This document shows positions 1 through 5,376 of a stretch of DNA of 5,376 nt, one piece after another. Source of the stretch: Nitrospira sp. GTDB taxonomy: Bacteria; Nitrospirota; Nitrospiria; Nitrospirales; Nitrospiraceae. The stretch covers positions 1 through 5,376 of the forward strand of contig JACOEF010000439.1 of NCBI GenBank assembly GCA_024998705.1, read 5' to 3'. Numbering within the stretch: the stretch's first letter is position 1; every line of letters begins with the position of its first letter. A program made the translations under genes and the position numbers. Under the pieces are notes generated by a model. The model had not been told where the DNA came from, searched no databases, and saw only the letters and a program-made list of their open reading frames with translations.

Positions 1-2
1 CC

Positions 3-530
3 TTCGGCCCGCGGGCGCTCTATCTGGACATCGAAACGACCGGACTGTCCGCGCACGAGGGGCAGGTGACGATCGTCGGCCTCTATCGTCAAGGTCGCAT
101 GCGTACCCTGGTCGGCGGACACGACCTGACACGTGGCGCGATTCAAGAAGAAGTCGACCAAGCCGACTTGCTCGTCACGTTTTTCGGCAGCGTCTTTGAT
201 ATCCCCTATCTCCAAACCTGTTTCAGTGGCTTGCAGGTGCCCATTCCCCACTTCGATCTCTGTTTCGCCGCGAGACGCGTGGGCCTGCAGGGAGGCCTCA
301 AGCACATCGAGCGCGAATTGGACATCGCGCGGGATTCCGATCTGTTGACACTCGATGGAATGGAGGCCGTTCGGTTATGGCACCACTATCAAGCAGGCGA
401 CGAGGCGGCGCTGGATCAGCTCATCCGTTATGACGCCGCCGATACCAGAAACCTCGAGCCGCTGGCTGAGTGGCTATACGACCGGCTCACGATGCGCTAC
501 GGTCCCCAGTCGCTCCTGCCGATCGGATAA
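3..530 (+). CDS. YprB-type RNase H-like (DEDD) exonuclease domain protein, 5'-truncated by window edge
   Basis: This is the C-terminal 175 residues of a predicted 3'-5' exonuclease-fold protein (RNase_H_2/YprB-like, DnaQ superfamily), expected to be cytoplasmic and to act on nucleic acid with two metal ions. The frame is open from base 3, so the gene begins upstream. A GTG at 66 is not the real start, because the catalytic Exo I motif LDIETTGLS (Asp9, Glu11 counted from base 3) lies before it. Exo II-like FDIPYL supplies Asp66, a HFDL motif follows at about residue 85, GLKHIER matches the conserved mid-domain segment, and an Exo III-like YDAADTRNL gives the Y-x3-D pair (Tyr143, Asp147). All four acidic positions are therefore present and the domain looks active. 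The protein ends about 30 residues after Exo III, so no C-terminal domain is attached; an N-terminal extension cannot be excluded. The PP2C gene follows after 17 bases, suggesting co-transcription. The family call is firm; the substrate is unknown. Confidence 0.88.
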   Translation, partial: FGPRALYLDIETTGLSAHEGQVTIVGLYRQGRMRTLVGGHDLTRGAIQEEVDQADLLVTFFGSVFDIPYLQTCFSGLQVPIPHFDLCFAARRVGLQGGLKHIERELDIARDSDLLTLDGMEAVRLWHHYQAGDEAALDQLIRYDAADTRNLEPLAEWLYDRLTMRYGPQSLLPIG

Positions 531-547
531 CCTGAGCACGCACCGAC

Positions 548-1336
548 ATGTGGGCATGGACGGCATTCGGAGAGACGGACCGCGGGTTGGTCCGTCACAC
601 AAATCAAGACACGTTTCTCGTCGACAATCGGCATCGGCTATGGGCAGTGGCCGACGGGATGGGAGGCCATGCCGGCGGCGATGTTGCGAGTCGACTGGTG
701 AGGGACTCGCTCGCTGAATTGGCGCCGACGCTCGCGGCGCATGCGTCGGACATCAATGTCGACGACACCACGCGCGCGACGGCTCTTCTTGAGACCATGG
801 CACAGCAGGCGCAGACCTCCGTACTGACCCATGCGGAGCACCACCCGGCACTACGCGGCATGGGGACGACCCTCGTGCTGGCCCATCTTCTGCCGCAGCC
901 GACGCCCCGTCTCCTCGTACTCAACATCGGCGACAGCCGAGCCTACCTGGTGAGAGCCGGCACCATCAGACAGTTGACGCGAGACCATACTCTGATTGAA
1001 GAGCATGTCCGTAGTGGGCGTCTGACGCCTGAGCAGGCGGCACGCCATCCGAACCGCCATGTGCTCACCCGCGCCATGGGGCTTGCCTCCCACCTGGAAA
1101 GCGACCTGTTCTTGGTCGATCTTTTCAACGGAGACCTTCTGCTGCTCTGCTCAGACGGCCTCACGAAAATGTTGACCGACGAACACATTTTGCAAACCGT
1201 CAGGCCTCATCAACAGAACCCAGCTCGCGTCACCCGCACCCTCATCGAGGCAACGCTTGATGCGGGAGGAATCGATAACGTGACGGTGGTGGCCTGCACC
1301 ATTACTGAGATACCCGATGAGGCAAATATCGATTGA
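548..1336 (+). CDS. PP2C-family protein serine/threonine phosphatase (PrpC/Stp-like)
   Basis: A 262-residue, single-domain, soluble metal-dependent phosphatase that removes phosphate from Ser/Thr of proteins and usually counteracts Hanks-type kinases. The length is normal for bacterial PrpC/Stp/PstP catalytic domains. Motifs in order: DRGLVRHTNQD (residues 11-21, with Gln in place of the usual Glu of NED), VADGMGGHAGGDVAS (34-48, metal ligands Asp36 and Gly37), MGTTL (105-109), NIGDSRAYLVR (126-136, Asp129), LTRDHTLIEE (143-152), LLCSDGLTKML (199-209, Asp203) and GGIDNVTVV (240-248, Asp243). All expected Mn/Mg ligands are present, so it should be active. The ATG at 548 is the only sensible start: an in-frame TGA lies at 533-535 and the first PP2C motif begins at residue 9. 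No good Shine-Dalgarno precedes it, so translation may depend on the upstream gene ending 17 bases before. No partner kinase lies in the window. Confidence 0.96.
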   Translation: MWAWTAFGETDRGLVRHTNQDTFLVDNRHRLWAVADGMGGHAGGDVASRLVRDSLAELAPTLAAHASDINVDDTTRATALLETMAQQAQTSVLTHAEHHPALRGMGTTLVLAHLLPQPTPRLLVLNIGDSRAYLVRAGTIRQLTRDHTLIEEHVRSGRLTPEQAARHPNRHVLTRAMGLASHLESDLFLVDLFNGDLLLLCSDGLTKMLTDEHILQTVRPHQQNPARVTRTLIEATLDAGGIDNVTVVACTITEIPDEANID

Positions 1337-1375
1337 CACCACCTCAAGGCACCAGGTAGCCTCGCAGAATTGCCG

Positions 1376-1397
1376 CCTCGTACAATCCCGAGGTTTT
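1376..1397 (+). terminator. Possible weak intrinsic terminator after the phosphatase gene
   Basis: A 5-bp stem CCTCG (1376-1380) / CGAGG (1389-1393) with an 8-base loop is followed by TTTT (1394-1397). The stem is short, so termination may be inefficient. The loop contains TACAAT (1381-1386), which resembles a -10 box but has no matching -35 at 16-18 bases upstream. The element sits in the 86-base gap between the phosphatase and the next gene and would separate two transcription units. Confidence 0.3.
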
Positions 1398-1422
1398 CAT
1401 CCACCTAATCCCCGTATTATCT

Positions 1423-2334
1423 ATGCATATTCAGTCCTTATCACCCCGATACAACCGCCTCTGGTTACGGTCCCGGCTCTTCATCTGCGGCCTCTCGATC
1501 ATTCTGCTCAGTTCGCTCGCAGCCGCCAAAGAGCCGCTCGATCCGGAAGCCACTTTGCGCGTCATCGTGCAAGCGAACGCCGACCGGGATCTCCCCACCA
1601 TGTCCAAATACATGTCGCACGATGCCGACGCCGTCGGATACACCATCGATGGACACAAATATGTAGGCTGGACGGCCTTGGAGGCCGACATGCACACCGA
1701 ATTCGCCTCAGTGGCCAAGTTAGAACTTCCCATCACCTCTCTGCAGTTCTGGCACAAGGGGGATATCGCCTGGTTCGCGATGGAATTGGACTATATTCGT
1801 TATCTCAATCCCGCCGATATGACCCAGCGTATGGTGATGCCGTTGCGTGAAACAGGGGTCATGGAACGACGGGACGGCACCTGGACCCTCGTGACCTGGC
1901 ACGAGTCCACCAGACAGCCCGACACCGGCATGGGGACCGCCGTGGCTGCCCCCGACGCCATCGTACGTCGCGTCTCCGACAATCCGGCACCCGGGGCGAA
2001 CGACGTCAATTTGAGCGGCGAATGGGAAGTCACTGAAGTCGAGGACAATAAGAAATATATCGCCACGCTGGATGCGCACGGCAACGGCCCCTATACCTGG
2101 CAGGGGGGGCAATTTTCGACCACCAGTTTCAATGACCGGCGCTGGCAGGGTACCTGGAAACAGACCGGCAATGACCGTGAAGGGGCCTTCGAGGTCGTGA
2201 TCTCGGAAGACAGCACTGAAGCCAAGGGCATCTGGTGGTACGTGCGGGTCGGCACCAGAGACAACATTCCGCCCCGGCAACATGGCGGCACGTACCAGTG
2301 GAAACGCCTCACCCCGCCCCCCACGACTCCCTAG
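1423..2334 (+). CDS. Exported SnoaL/NTF2-like (DUF4440-type) protein with C-terminal Trp-rich beta domain
   Basis: A 303-residue protein. The N-terminus is a likely Sec signal peptide: basic Arg9-Arg18, hydrophobic core at about 19-32, and AAA|K cleavage after residue 35. Residues about 38-165 look like a SnoaL_3/NTF2-like domain (a cone-shaped alpha+beta fold): an opening helix (PEATLRVIVQANADRD), a YTIDGHKYVGW strand-turn, and a closing strand pair ending WTLVTWHESTR, which is typical of this family. After a Pro/Ala linker (about 166-193), residues 194-296 form a second beta-rich segment with LSGEWEV, WQGTWKQTGNDREGAFEV and GIWWYVRVGTRDNIPPR, perhaps a lipocalin-like or calycin-like barrel; I cannot name the family. 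Catalytic function is unknown, since NTF2-like folds serve as enzymes and as binding modules. The ATG at 1423 lacks a Shine-Dalgarno, but no other start keeps the signal peptide. The PHM-like gene follows after 75 bases and is also exported, so the two may act together outside the cytoplasm. Confidence 0.85.
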   Translation: MHIQSLSPRYNRLWLRSRLFICGLSIILLSSLAAAKEPLDPEATLRVIVQANADRDLPTMSKYMSHDADAVGYTIDGHKYVGWTALEADMHTEFASVAKLELPITSLQFWHKGDIAWFAMELDYIRYLNPADMTQRMVMPLRETGVMERRDGTWTLVTWHESTRQPDTGMGTAVAAPDAIVRRVSDNPAPGANDVNLSGEWEVTEVEDNKKYIATLDAHGNGPYTWQGGQFSTTSFNDRRWQGTWKQTGNDREGAFEVVISEDSTEAKGIWWYVRVGTRDNIPPRQHGGTYQWKRLTPPPTTP

Positions 2335-2398
2335 CGGGCGCCTGCATTGCTCGACATTGTTTCACACACACACTCACGGACGGCCGGTCTGTCATAAC

Positions 2399-2405
2399 GA
2401 GGAGG
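2399..2405 (+). promoter_or_regulatory. Strong ribosome binding site for the PHM-like gene
   Basis: GAGGAGG lies four bases before the ATG at 2410. It is one of only two strong Shine-Dalgarno matches I saw in the window and fixes the start of the downstream gene, in contrast to the weak sites before the phosphatase and NTF2-like genes. Confidence 0.75.
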
Positions 2406-2409
2406 GGCT

Positions 2410-3114
2410 ATGAATCGTGCGCTACTAGTGATGGTCATGCTGCTGATGAGCGCAAGTGCAGGGTACGCCGACGGTGGCCACGATCACCACGCGATTCCGA
2501 CGATGCCGAGTTTAGGCGACACGAAAATCACCATCGACGACCGTACGGTTACCCTCACGTTCGGGCCTGTCGATTTGCCGACCGGGCACGACGGCGATCT
2601 GGCCTCCAGCATGCCGAAAAAAGTGTTCCAGTTGCCGGAAGACACGTACATGATCGGGTATAAGTCCGAGGTCTTCACCAAAGACGGCCAGCCGCTCCCG
2701 AAGAACTACCTCCATCACATTCTCATGCTCAATAACGATAAACCCAGCGTCTCCTGTGACGGGGAACCGTTGTTTTTCGCCGGCGCCGGCTTGGAAATGA
2801 CGGAAGCGCGATTTCCCGATGGCTATGGGGTGAAACTGGGCAAAGGAGAAAACCTCATGTCCGTGGTGGCGTTCTATCACAAAGCTCCACCGACAAAAGA
2901 TGTGATGGCCCGATTCACCATGTATGTCGCGCCGAAAGGCACCAAGGTGCAGGAAATGGATGTCTACCAGGTGGGCGTCAACATTGTCTGCTACAGCAAG
3001 TTCGGCCAACGGGGCGCTGACCAGACCGACGAGGGCATCGAAATCAAGCCTGGCGTCTCTGTACTCTCCGCCCCCCTGAAATTCAACATGGACGGCTGCG
3101 TCAAGTTTGCCTAG
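2410..3114 (+). CDS. Exported PHM-like (type 2 copper monooxygenase fold) protein, N-terminal part ended by in-frame TAG
   Basis: The conventional reading gives 234 residues ending at TAG 3112-3114. A Sec signal peptide (core ALLVMVMLLMSASA) is probably cleaved near Ala17 or Ala20 and leaves a His-rich mature N-terminus (GGHDHH, residues 22-27). The pattern of histidines matches the first copper site of peptidylglycine alpha-hydroxylating monooxygenase (PHM; known ligands His107, His108, His172): NYLHHILML gives His102 and His103, and VVAFYHKAP gives His157. PHM-type enzymes use a second copper (His242-x-His244 and Met314) in a C-terminal domain. Here that part is missing from the 234-residue product but is encoded directly after the TAG in the same frame (see 3115-3411). 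The short product would therefore hold one metal centre and be half a fold. Whether the gene is broken, read through, or wrongly called at one base cannot be told from sequence alone. Assignment to this fold rests on motif order and spacing; the substrate is unknown. Confidence 0.8.
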   Translation: MNRALLVMVMLLMSASAGYADGGHDHHAIPTMPSLGDTKITIDDRTVTLTFGPVDLPTGHDGDLASSMPKKVFQLPEDTYMIGYKSEVFTKDGQPLPKNYLHHILMLNNDKPSVSCDGEPLFFAGAGLEMTEARFPDGYGVKLGKGENLMSVVAFYHKAPPTKDVMARFTMYVAPKGTKVQEMDVYQVGVNIVCYSKFGQRGADQTDEGIEIKPGVSVLSAPLKFNMDGCVKFA

Positions 3115-3411
3115 CCGCATGGCCACGACGAACTCCTCCTGGTCGCCCTGGAGAATAAAACCCTCAACGAAACCCTCCTACGGACGGTACCGGAAGTGGA
3201 TGCCGACGGTACGTTTCGCGATTTTCGTCCCCACCAGGTCTTCCGGAATGACAAAGGGTTCACGGTTACCAAACAGGATGCTTATGAAATGGTGATGGTC
3301 CACCACCATCCCCTCCAGAATCCCAACATCCAGCATGGAATGGGAAACTACCTGCTATATATGACTCCCGGGGTGTGCCCGCAATCCTCCCATACCGCCT
3401 CAGCGCACTAA
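3115..3411 (+). pseudogene. In-frame C-terminal continuation of the PHM-like gene beyond the TAG codon
   Basis: After the TAG at 3112-3114 the same frame stays open for 98 codons to TAA (3409-3411). It reads as the missing second domain of the protein above. PHGHDELLL follows the stop at once and gives His237-x-His239 (counting the TAG as codon 235). VMVHHHPLQN lies at about 295-304, and IQHGMGNYLLYMTPG gives Met311. These correspond to PHM ligands His242, His244 and Met314 in order and in nearly the same spacing (239 to 311 here, 244 to 314 in PHM), and HGMGNYLLYM resembles the PHM segment around Met314. Third codon positions are about two-thirds G/C by my hand count, as expected for coding sequence here, and I see no frameshift. 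No ribosome binding site or good start lies just after the TAG; a GTG at 3196 would begin after the His-x-His pair. So this is not an independent gene. It is labelled pseudogene only because a stop intervenes; readthrough or a sequencing error would restore a 333-residue protein. Confidence 0.7.
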
Positions 3412-3426
3412 GCTCGATGATTCCCC

Positions 3427-3462
3427 GCTCACCGCAGTCGTGTGGCTGCGGTGAGCATTTCT
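3427..3462 (+). terminator. Strong intrinsic (rho-independent) terminator
   Basis: A perfect 11-bp stem, GCTCACCGCAG (3427-3437) / CTGCGGTGAGC (3446-3456), has an 8-base loop and is followed by ATTTCTT. The T-tract is on the + strand side only, so it ends transcription of the + strand genes. It starts 15 bases after the TAA at 3411, which suggests that the functional gene end is 3411 rather than the TAG at 3114. Confidence 0.85.
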
Positions 3463-3482
3463 TCCCCATCCATTCCACTACC

Positions 3483-3501
3483 CCGGCCTTCAGATGGCCG
3501 G
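3483..3501. other. Small GC-rich hairpin in the intergenic region
   Basis: CCGGCC (3483-3488) and GGCCGG (3496-3501) form a 6-bp stem with a 7-base loop. No T-run follows on either side, so it is not a standard terminator. It might be an RNA structural element or chance. The rest of 3463-3552 shows nothing I can name. Confidence 0.25.
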
Positions 3502-3552
3502 CGCGATCCACCACAGATTCACCTTCCTTGCCATAATTGGCTCTGAATCCAT

Positions 3553-3562
3553 GGAGGTGATC
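3553..3562 (+). promoter_or_regulatory. Perfect extended Shine-Dalgarno match before a TTG codon
   Basis: GGAGGTGATC matches ten consecutive bases of the ideal complement of the 16S rRNA 3' end. The GGAGG core ends nine bases before a TTG at 3567, a normal spacing for initiation. It is the longest anti-Shine-Dalgarno match I saw in the window, yet it lies where no recognised gene starts, which is the main argument for the small ORF at 3567-3827. Confidence 0.4.
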
Positions 3563-3566
3563 ATTT

Positions 3567-3827
3567 TTGTTCCCCTGTCATATCGAACGCCCCTACCGAA
3601 GTAGCCGCGCCCCCTCGGGCAGCGGGCTGGGATTCGCAATGCGGTGTATGATATTGAACCACTCATGCAATTCCACCGACTTCCTGAGTCCATCCTTGTC
3701 CCGTTGGGAGGGGGAACAGGTTCCTCACTGTACGGTGATGCCATTTCGGGAGTCCGTCCAGCCGGAGCTCGGTGGAATGATGGGCCCCCTGCTTGAGGAC
3801 CATGAAATCTTCCATGTCGCTGCCTGA
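3567..3827 (+). CDS. Possible small hypothetical protein (TTG start), overlapping the sensor gene
   Basis: An 86-codon ORF starting with TTG at 3567 behind the near-ideal ribosome binding site at 3553-3562. The product has no signal peptide or membrane segment and no family I recognise. It contains four cysteines in its first half (CHIERP, MRCM, HSCNS and VPHC contexts) and a more regular acidic C-terminus (PELGGMMGPLLEDHEIFHVAA). About two-thirds of third codon positions are G/C by hand count, which agrees with neighbouring genes but is not decisive. It runs 26 bases into the sensor gene that starts at 3802, so, if real, it could couple translation to that gene: the sensor's own GAGG (3795-3798) lies inside it. 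Against it are the rare start codon, the unusual composition and the lack of recognisable homology. An untranslated leader with a chance Shine-Dalgarno is the alternative. Confidence 0.3.
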   Translation: MFPCHIERPYRSSRAPSGSGLGFAMRCMILNHSCNSTDFLSPSLSRWEGEQVPHCTVMPFRESVQPELGGMMGPLLEDHEIFHVAA

Positions 3828-5376
3828 ACCGACCCTCAATATCCTCCTCATCAACGAACAACCCGAGGAAATCAAGCTGGTCACCTCCAGCCTGAGAGGG
3901 TTTTTTTCCGGCTGCCGGATCGAGGCTGGTTACTCCTCCGAAGAGGCCCTGCTGTTCAGCCAACAGAACGAATGGCACATCATTCTTATCGATCAGGACT
4001 TGGCGCCGGACCGCGGCCTCGACATTCTCGCTCGCCTTCGTCGCAATGCCCCCTATGCGGCCATCCTCCTCCAGACCAACGACAGTGACTCCCATACCGC
4101 CATCCAGGCACTGCAAAACGGAGCCGACTTTCTTCTGTTCAAACGTTCGCCCGGCTTCGTGAGCGAGCTGTTGTTTTCAGTGCAGGAAGCGGTTGAAAAG
4201 CGCGACCTGCAAATGAAACTCGACCACACCTTCCACCGCCACCAGCGAGTCATCGAGACGTTGAGCGACTTGGTCTACGAACTGGATCGAGACGGTCGCT
4301 TTGTCTACGTGGGCGCCAGCGTGACCGCCGTGATGGGATACACCCCTGAGGAGCTTGCCGGCCAACACTATTCGATCCTGCTGCCTCCCCTTCAAGAATC
4401 AAGTGGGCGATTCCGGCTGAACGAACGTCGGGCAGGCAATCGTTCGGTACGCCGACTTGAACTCACCCTCTATCGAAAATCGGCAGCGGATGGACCCCCG
4501 ACGCCGATCGCGGTCGAGATAACAGCCAAGGGGCTCTTCAACTCAACACACCGCTACCTCGGCACCGTGGGCATCCTACGCGGCCTTTCTCAACAGAAGG
4601 CGCAGCAAGACCGCCTCGCGGAACTGGAATCACGACTCCAGGAAACCAACCGCCAACTCACCCTCTCCCGGGAGGCAGCCCGGGTCTCGCGCCAACTCCA
4701 ACAACCCCTCACCACACTCTTGCAGGACTCCCAACGGTTGCTGAGCTCTATTCAGGACAGCAAGATCGAACAACATGTCGAAACGATGGTTGAAAAGGCC
4801 TCGCGGGCCAGCCAACTCGGCCACCAACTGGTCCAGGCGATCCATGCTCCCTCTCTGGAGTTCACCCCCCTTGCGCTGAACGACATTATTCAGATGGCTC
4901 TGCACACAATCCGGCAGGAACCGGAGGGAGCGGAGGTCCTCGTCACCACGCGCTTTGCTGAACACCTTCCGCGCATTCTAGGAGCAGCGCACGCCCTGGA
5001 ACATCTCGTGAGAATCCTGCTCGGCTATGCGCATCGGCTGGCCACTGATTCCGGCACCCCTCCTGCGCTCCTGCTCGAAACGGCTCCTCTCCCTGCACCC
5101 GAGCGTGGCCCCATGACACGCCACACCTCTCCGGACTCAAGCATTCCACAATCGTATGCGAGCTTCACCATCAGGGGAACCTCCGGACACCGCTTGGGAG
5201 CCTCGCGCGAACAGCTTGACAGCCCGACTTCACCTGAAGAGTTCTTTCGCGCGCACCAGATCGTCCAGGCACACGGAGGCGCCATCGAAATCGAGCATGC
5301 GCCCGAGGGCGGAGTGACCATCACAGTTCGAATCCCTGCTTCGACTGATCTCGCATACGCTGCCAGCAGCGATCAG
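3802..5376 (+). CDS. REC-PAS-degenerate histidine kinase signalling protein, 3' end beyond window
   Basis: 525 codons are open to the window edge with no stop. Residues about 12-130 form a receiver domain: phospho-acceptor Asp64 in IILIDQDLAPDRGL, Thr92 (LLQTND) and Lys114 (GADFLLFKRS) are kept, but the usual Asp-Asp pair is Asn18-Glu19. Residues about 145-265 form a PAS domain (LSDLVYELDRDGRFVYVG, MGYTPEELAGQ). A coiled-coil-like helix (265-293) leads into a HisKA-like region where SRQLQQPLTTLL (296-307) aligns with the canonical S-H-E-L-R-x-P-L, with Arg297 in place of the phosphorylated His. Residues about 354-513 resemble an HATPase_c domain: an N-box-like LVRILLGYAHRL lacks its Asn, the G1 DxGxG is replaced by RGTSGH, the GLGL of G2 is replaced by PEEF, yet IVQAHGGAIEIE and the final beta strand are kept. 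It is probably a cytoplasmic signal integrator without kinase activity. ATG 3802 has GAGG three bases upstream; ATG 3814 is an in-frame alternative. An in-frame TGA at 3778-3780 limits extension. Confidence 0.88.
   Translation, partial: MKSSMSLPEPTLNILLINEQPEEIKLVTSSLRGFFSGCRIEAGYSSEEALLFSQQNEWHIILIDQDLAPDRGLDILARLRRNAPYAAILLQTNDSDSHTAIQALQNGADFLLFKRSPGFVSELLFSVQEAVEKRDLQMKLDHTFHRHQRVIETLSDLVYELDRDGRFVYVGASVTAVMGYTPEELAGQHYSILLPPLQESSGRFRLNERRAGNRSVRRLELTLYRKSAADGPPTPIAVEITAKGLFNSTHRYLGTVGILRGLSQQKAQQDRLAELESRLQETNRQLTLSREAARVSRQLQQPLTTLLQDSQRLLSSIQDSKIEQHVETMVEKASRASQLGHQLVQAIHAPSLEFTPLALNDIIQMALHTIRQEPEGAEVLVTTRFAEHLPRILGAAHALEHLVRILLGYAHRLATDSGTPPALLLETAPLPAPERGPMTRHTSPDSSIPQSYASFTIRGTSGHRLGASREQLDSPTSPEEFFRAHQIVQAHGGAIEIEHAPEGGVTITVRIPASTDLAYAASSDQ

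Noticed and set aside
1333..1362. TTGACA (1333-1338) as a -35 box for the NTF2-like gene.
   Set aside because: It overlaps the phosphatase stop codon and has no acceptable -10 at 16-18 bases; TACAAT (1381-1386) is 42 bases away. TATTAT (1415-1420) is too close to the ATG.
2103..2109. G7 run in the NTF2-like gene as a frameshift.
   Set aside because: The reading frame continues normally into the Trp-rich domain, so no indel is implied.
1720..2283. Minus-strand 187-codon frame opposite the NTF2-like gene.
   Set aside because: The + strand product has a signal peptide and a recognisable fold; the antisense product is Gly/Pro/His-rich in the manner of shadow frames.
2363..2373. Short CA repeat (CACACACACAC) before the PHM-like gene.
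   Set aside because: Only 11 bases, outside coding sequence and without a promoter around it; too short to argue for phase variation.
2512..3126. Minus-strand 204-codon frame opposite the PHM-like gene, spanning the TAG.
   Set aside because: It is antisense to a gene with a strong ribosome binding site, a signal peptide and ordered copper-ligand motifs.
3196..3411. Independent small gene starting at GTG 3196.
   Set aside because: It would begin in the middle of the continuous PHM-like domain, after the His-x-His pair, and has no Shine-Dalgarno; it is better read as the tail of the frame interrupted at 3112-3114.
3540..3585. The minus strand reads GGGGAAC, six bases, then GATCACCTCC, recalling the 3' end of a 16S rRNA gene.
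   Set aside because: In real 16S genes the spacing is about nine bases and the flanks are strongly conserved; here the flanks do not match. The GATCACCTCC is better explained as a Shine-Dalgarno read on the opposite strand, or chance.
3901..3907. T7 run in the receiver domain as a slippage or frameshift site.
   Set aside because: The frame stays intact on both sides with conserved REC motifs, and seven Ts with a GGG codon in front do not form the standard slippery heptamer in this frame.
3490..4116. Long minus-strand open frame (208 codons) opposite the intergenic region and the receiver domain.
   Set aside because: Most of it is antisense to the clearly recognisable REC domain; the product resembles no family and has no good ribosome binding site that I can see. 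Likely a shadow frame.

Overview
The window comes from a moderately GC-rich bacterium with tightly spaced genes, all on the + strand. The mix of an exported two-copper-monooxygenase-like protein, an exported NTF2-like protein, a PP2C phosphatase and a REC-PAS-kinase-like sensor would fit an environmental Gram-negative such as Nitrospira. No marker gene here proves this, so the taxonomy is a guess.

Layout. (1) Positions 3-530 hold the 3' part of a YprB-type RNase H-like (DEDD) exonuclease domain protein. (2) Positions 548-1336, 17 bases further on, hold a complete PP2C Ser/Thr phosphatase, probably co-transcribed with it. A weak hairpin plus T-run at 1376-1397 may end this unit. (3) Positions 1423-2334 encode an exported protein with a SnoaL/NTF2-like domain followed by a Trp-rich beta domain. 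(4) Positions 2410-3114, behind a strong ribosome binding site, encode an exported protein with the N-terminal half of a peptidylglycine-monooxygenase (PHM)-like fold. The same reading frame continues past an in-frame TAG (3112-3114) to a TAA at 3409-3411, and this stretch carries the rest of the predicted copper site. A strong intrinsic terminator follows 15 bases after that second stop. (5) Positions 3457-3801 hold a small GC hairpin, a 10-base perfect Shine-Dalgarno match and a possible 86-codon TTG-start ORF (3567-3827). (6) From 3802 to the window edge runs a REC-PAS-histidine-kinase-like protein that appears to lack the phospho-acceptor histidine and the usual ATP-binding residues.

The most interesting items are the amber codon that splits an otherwise intact copper-site protein between its two predicted metal centres, and the degenerate kinase. 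Genes 3 and 4 look like an exported pair. Genes 1 and 2 are intracellular housekeeping or signalling functions, and gene 6 is a separate signalling unit. No mobile element, CRISPR array, tRNA or rRNA was seen.
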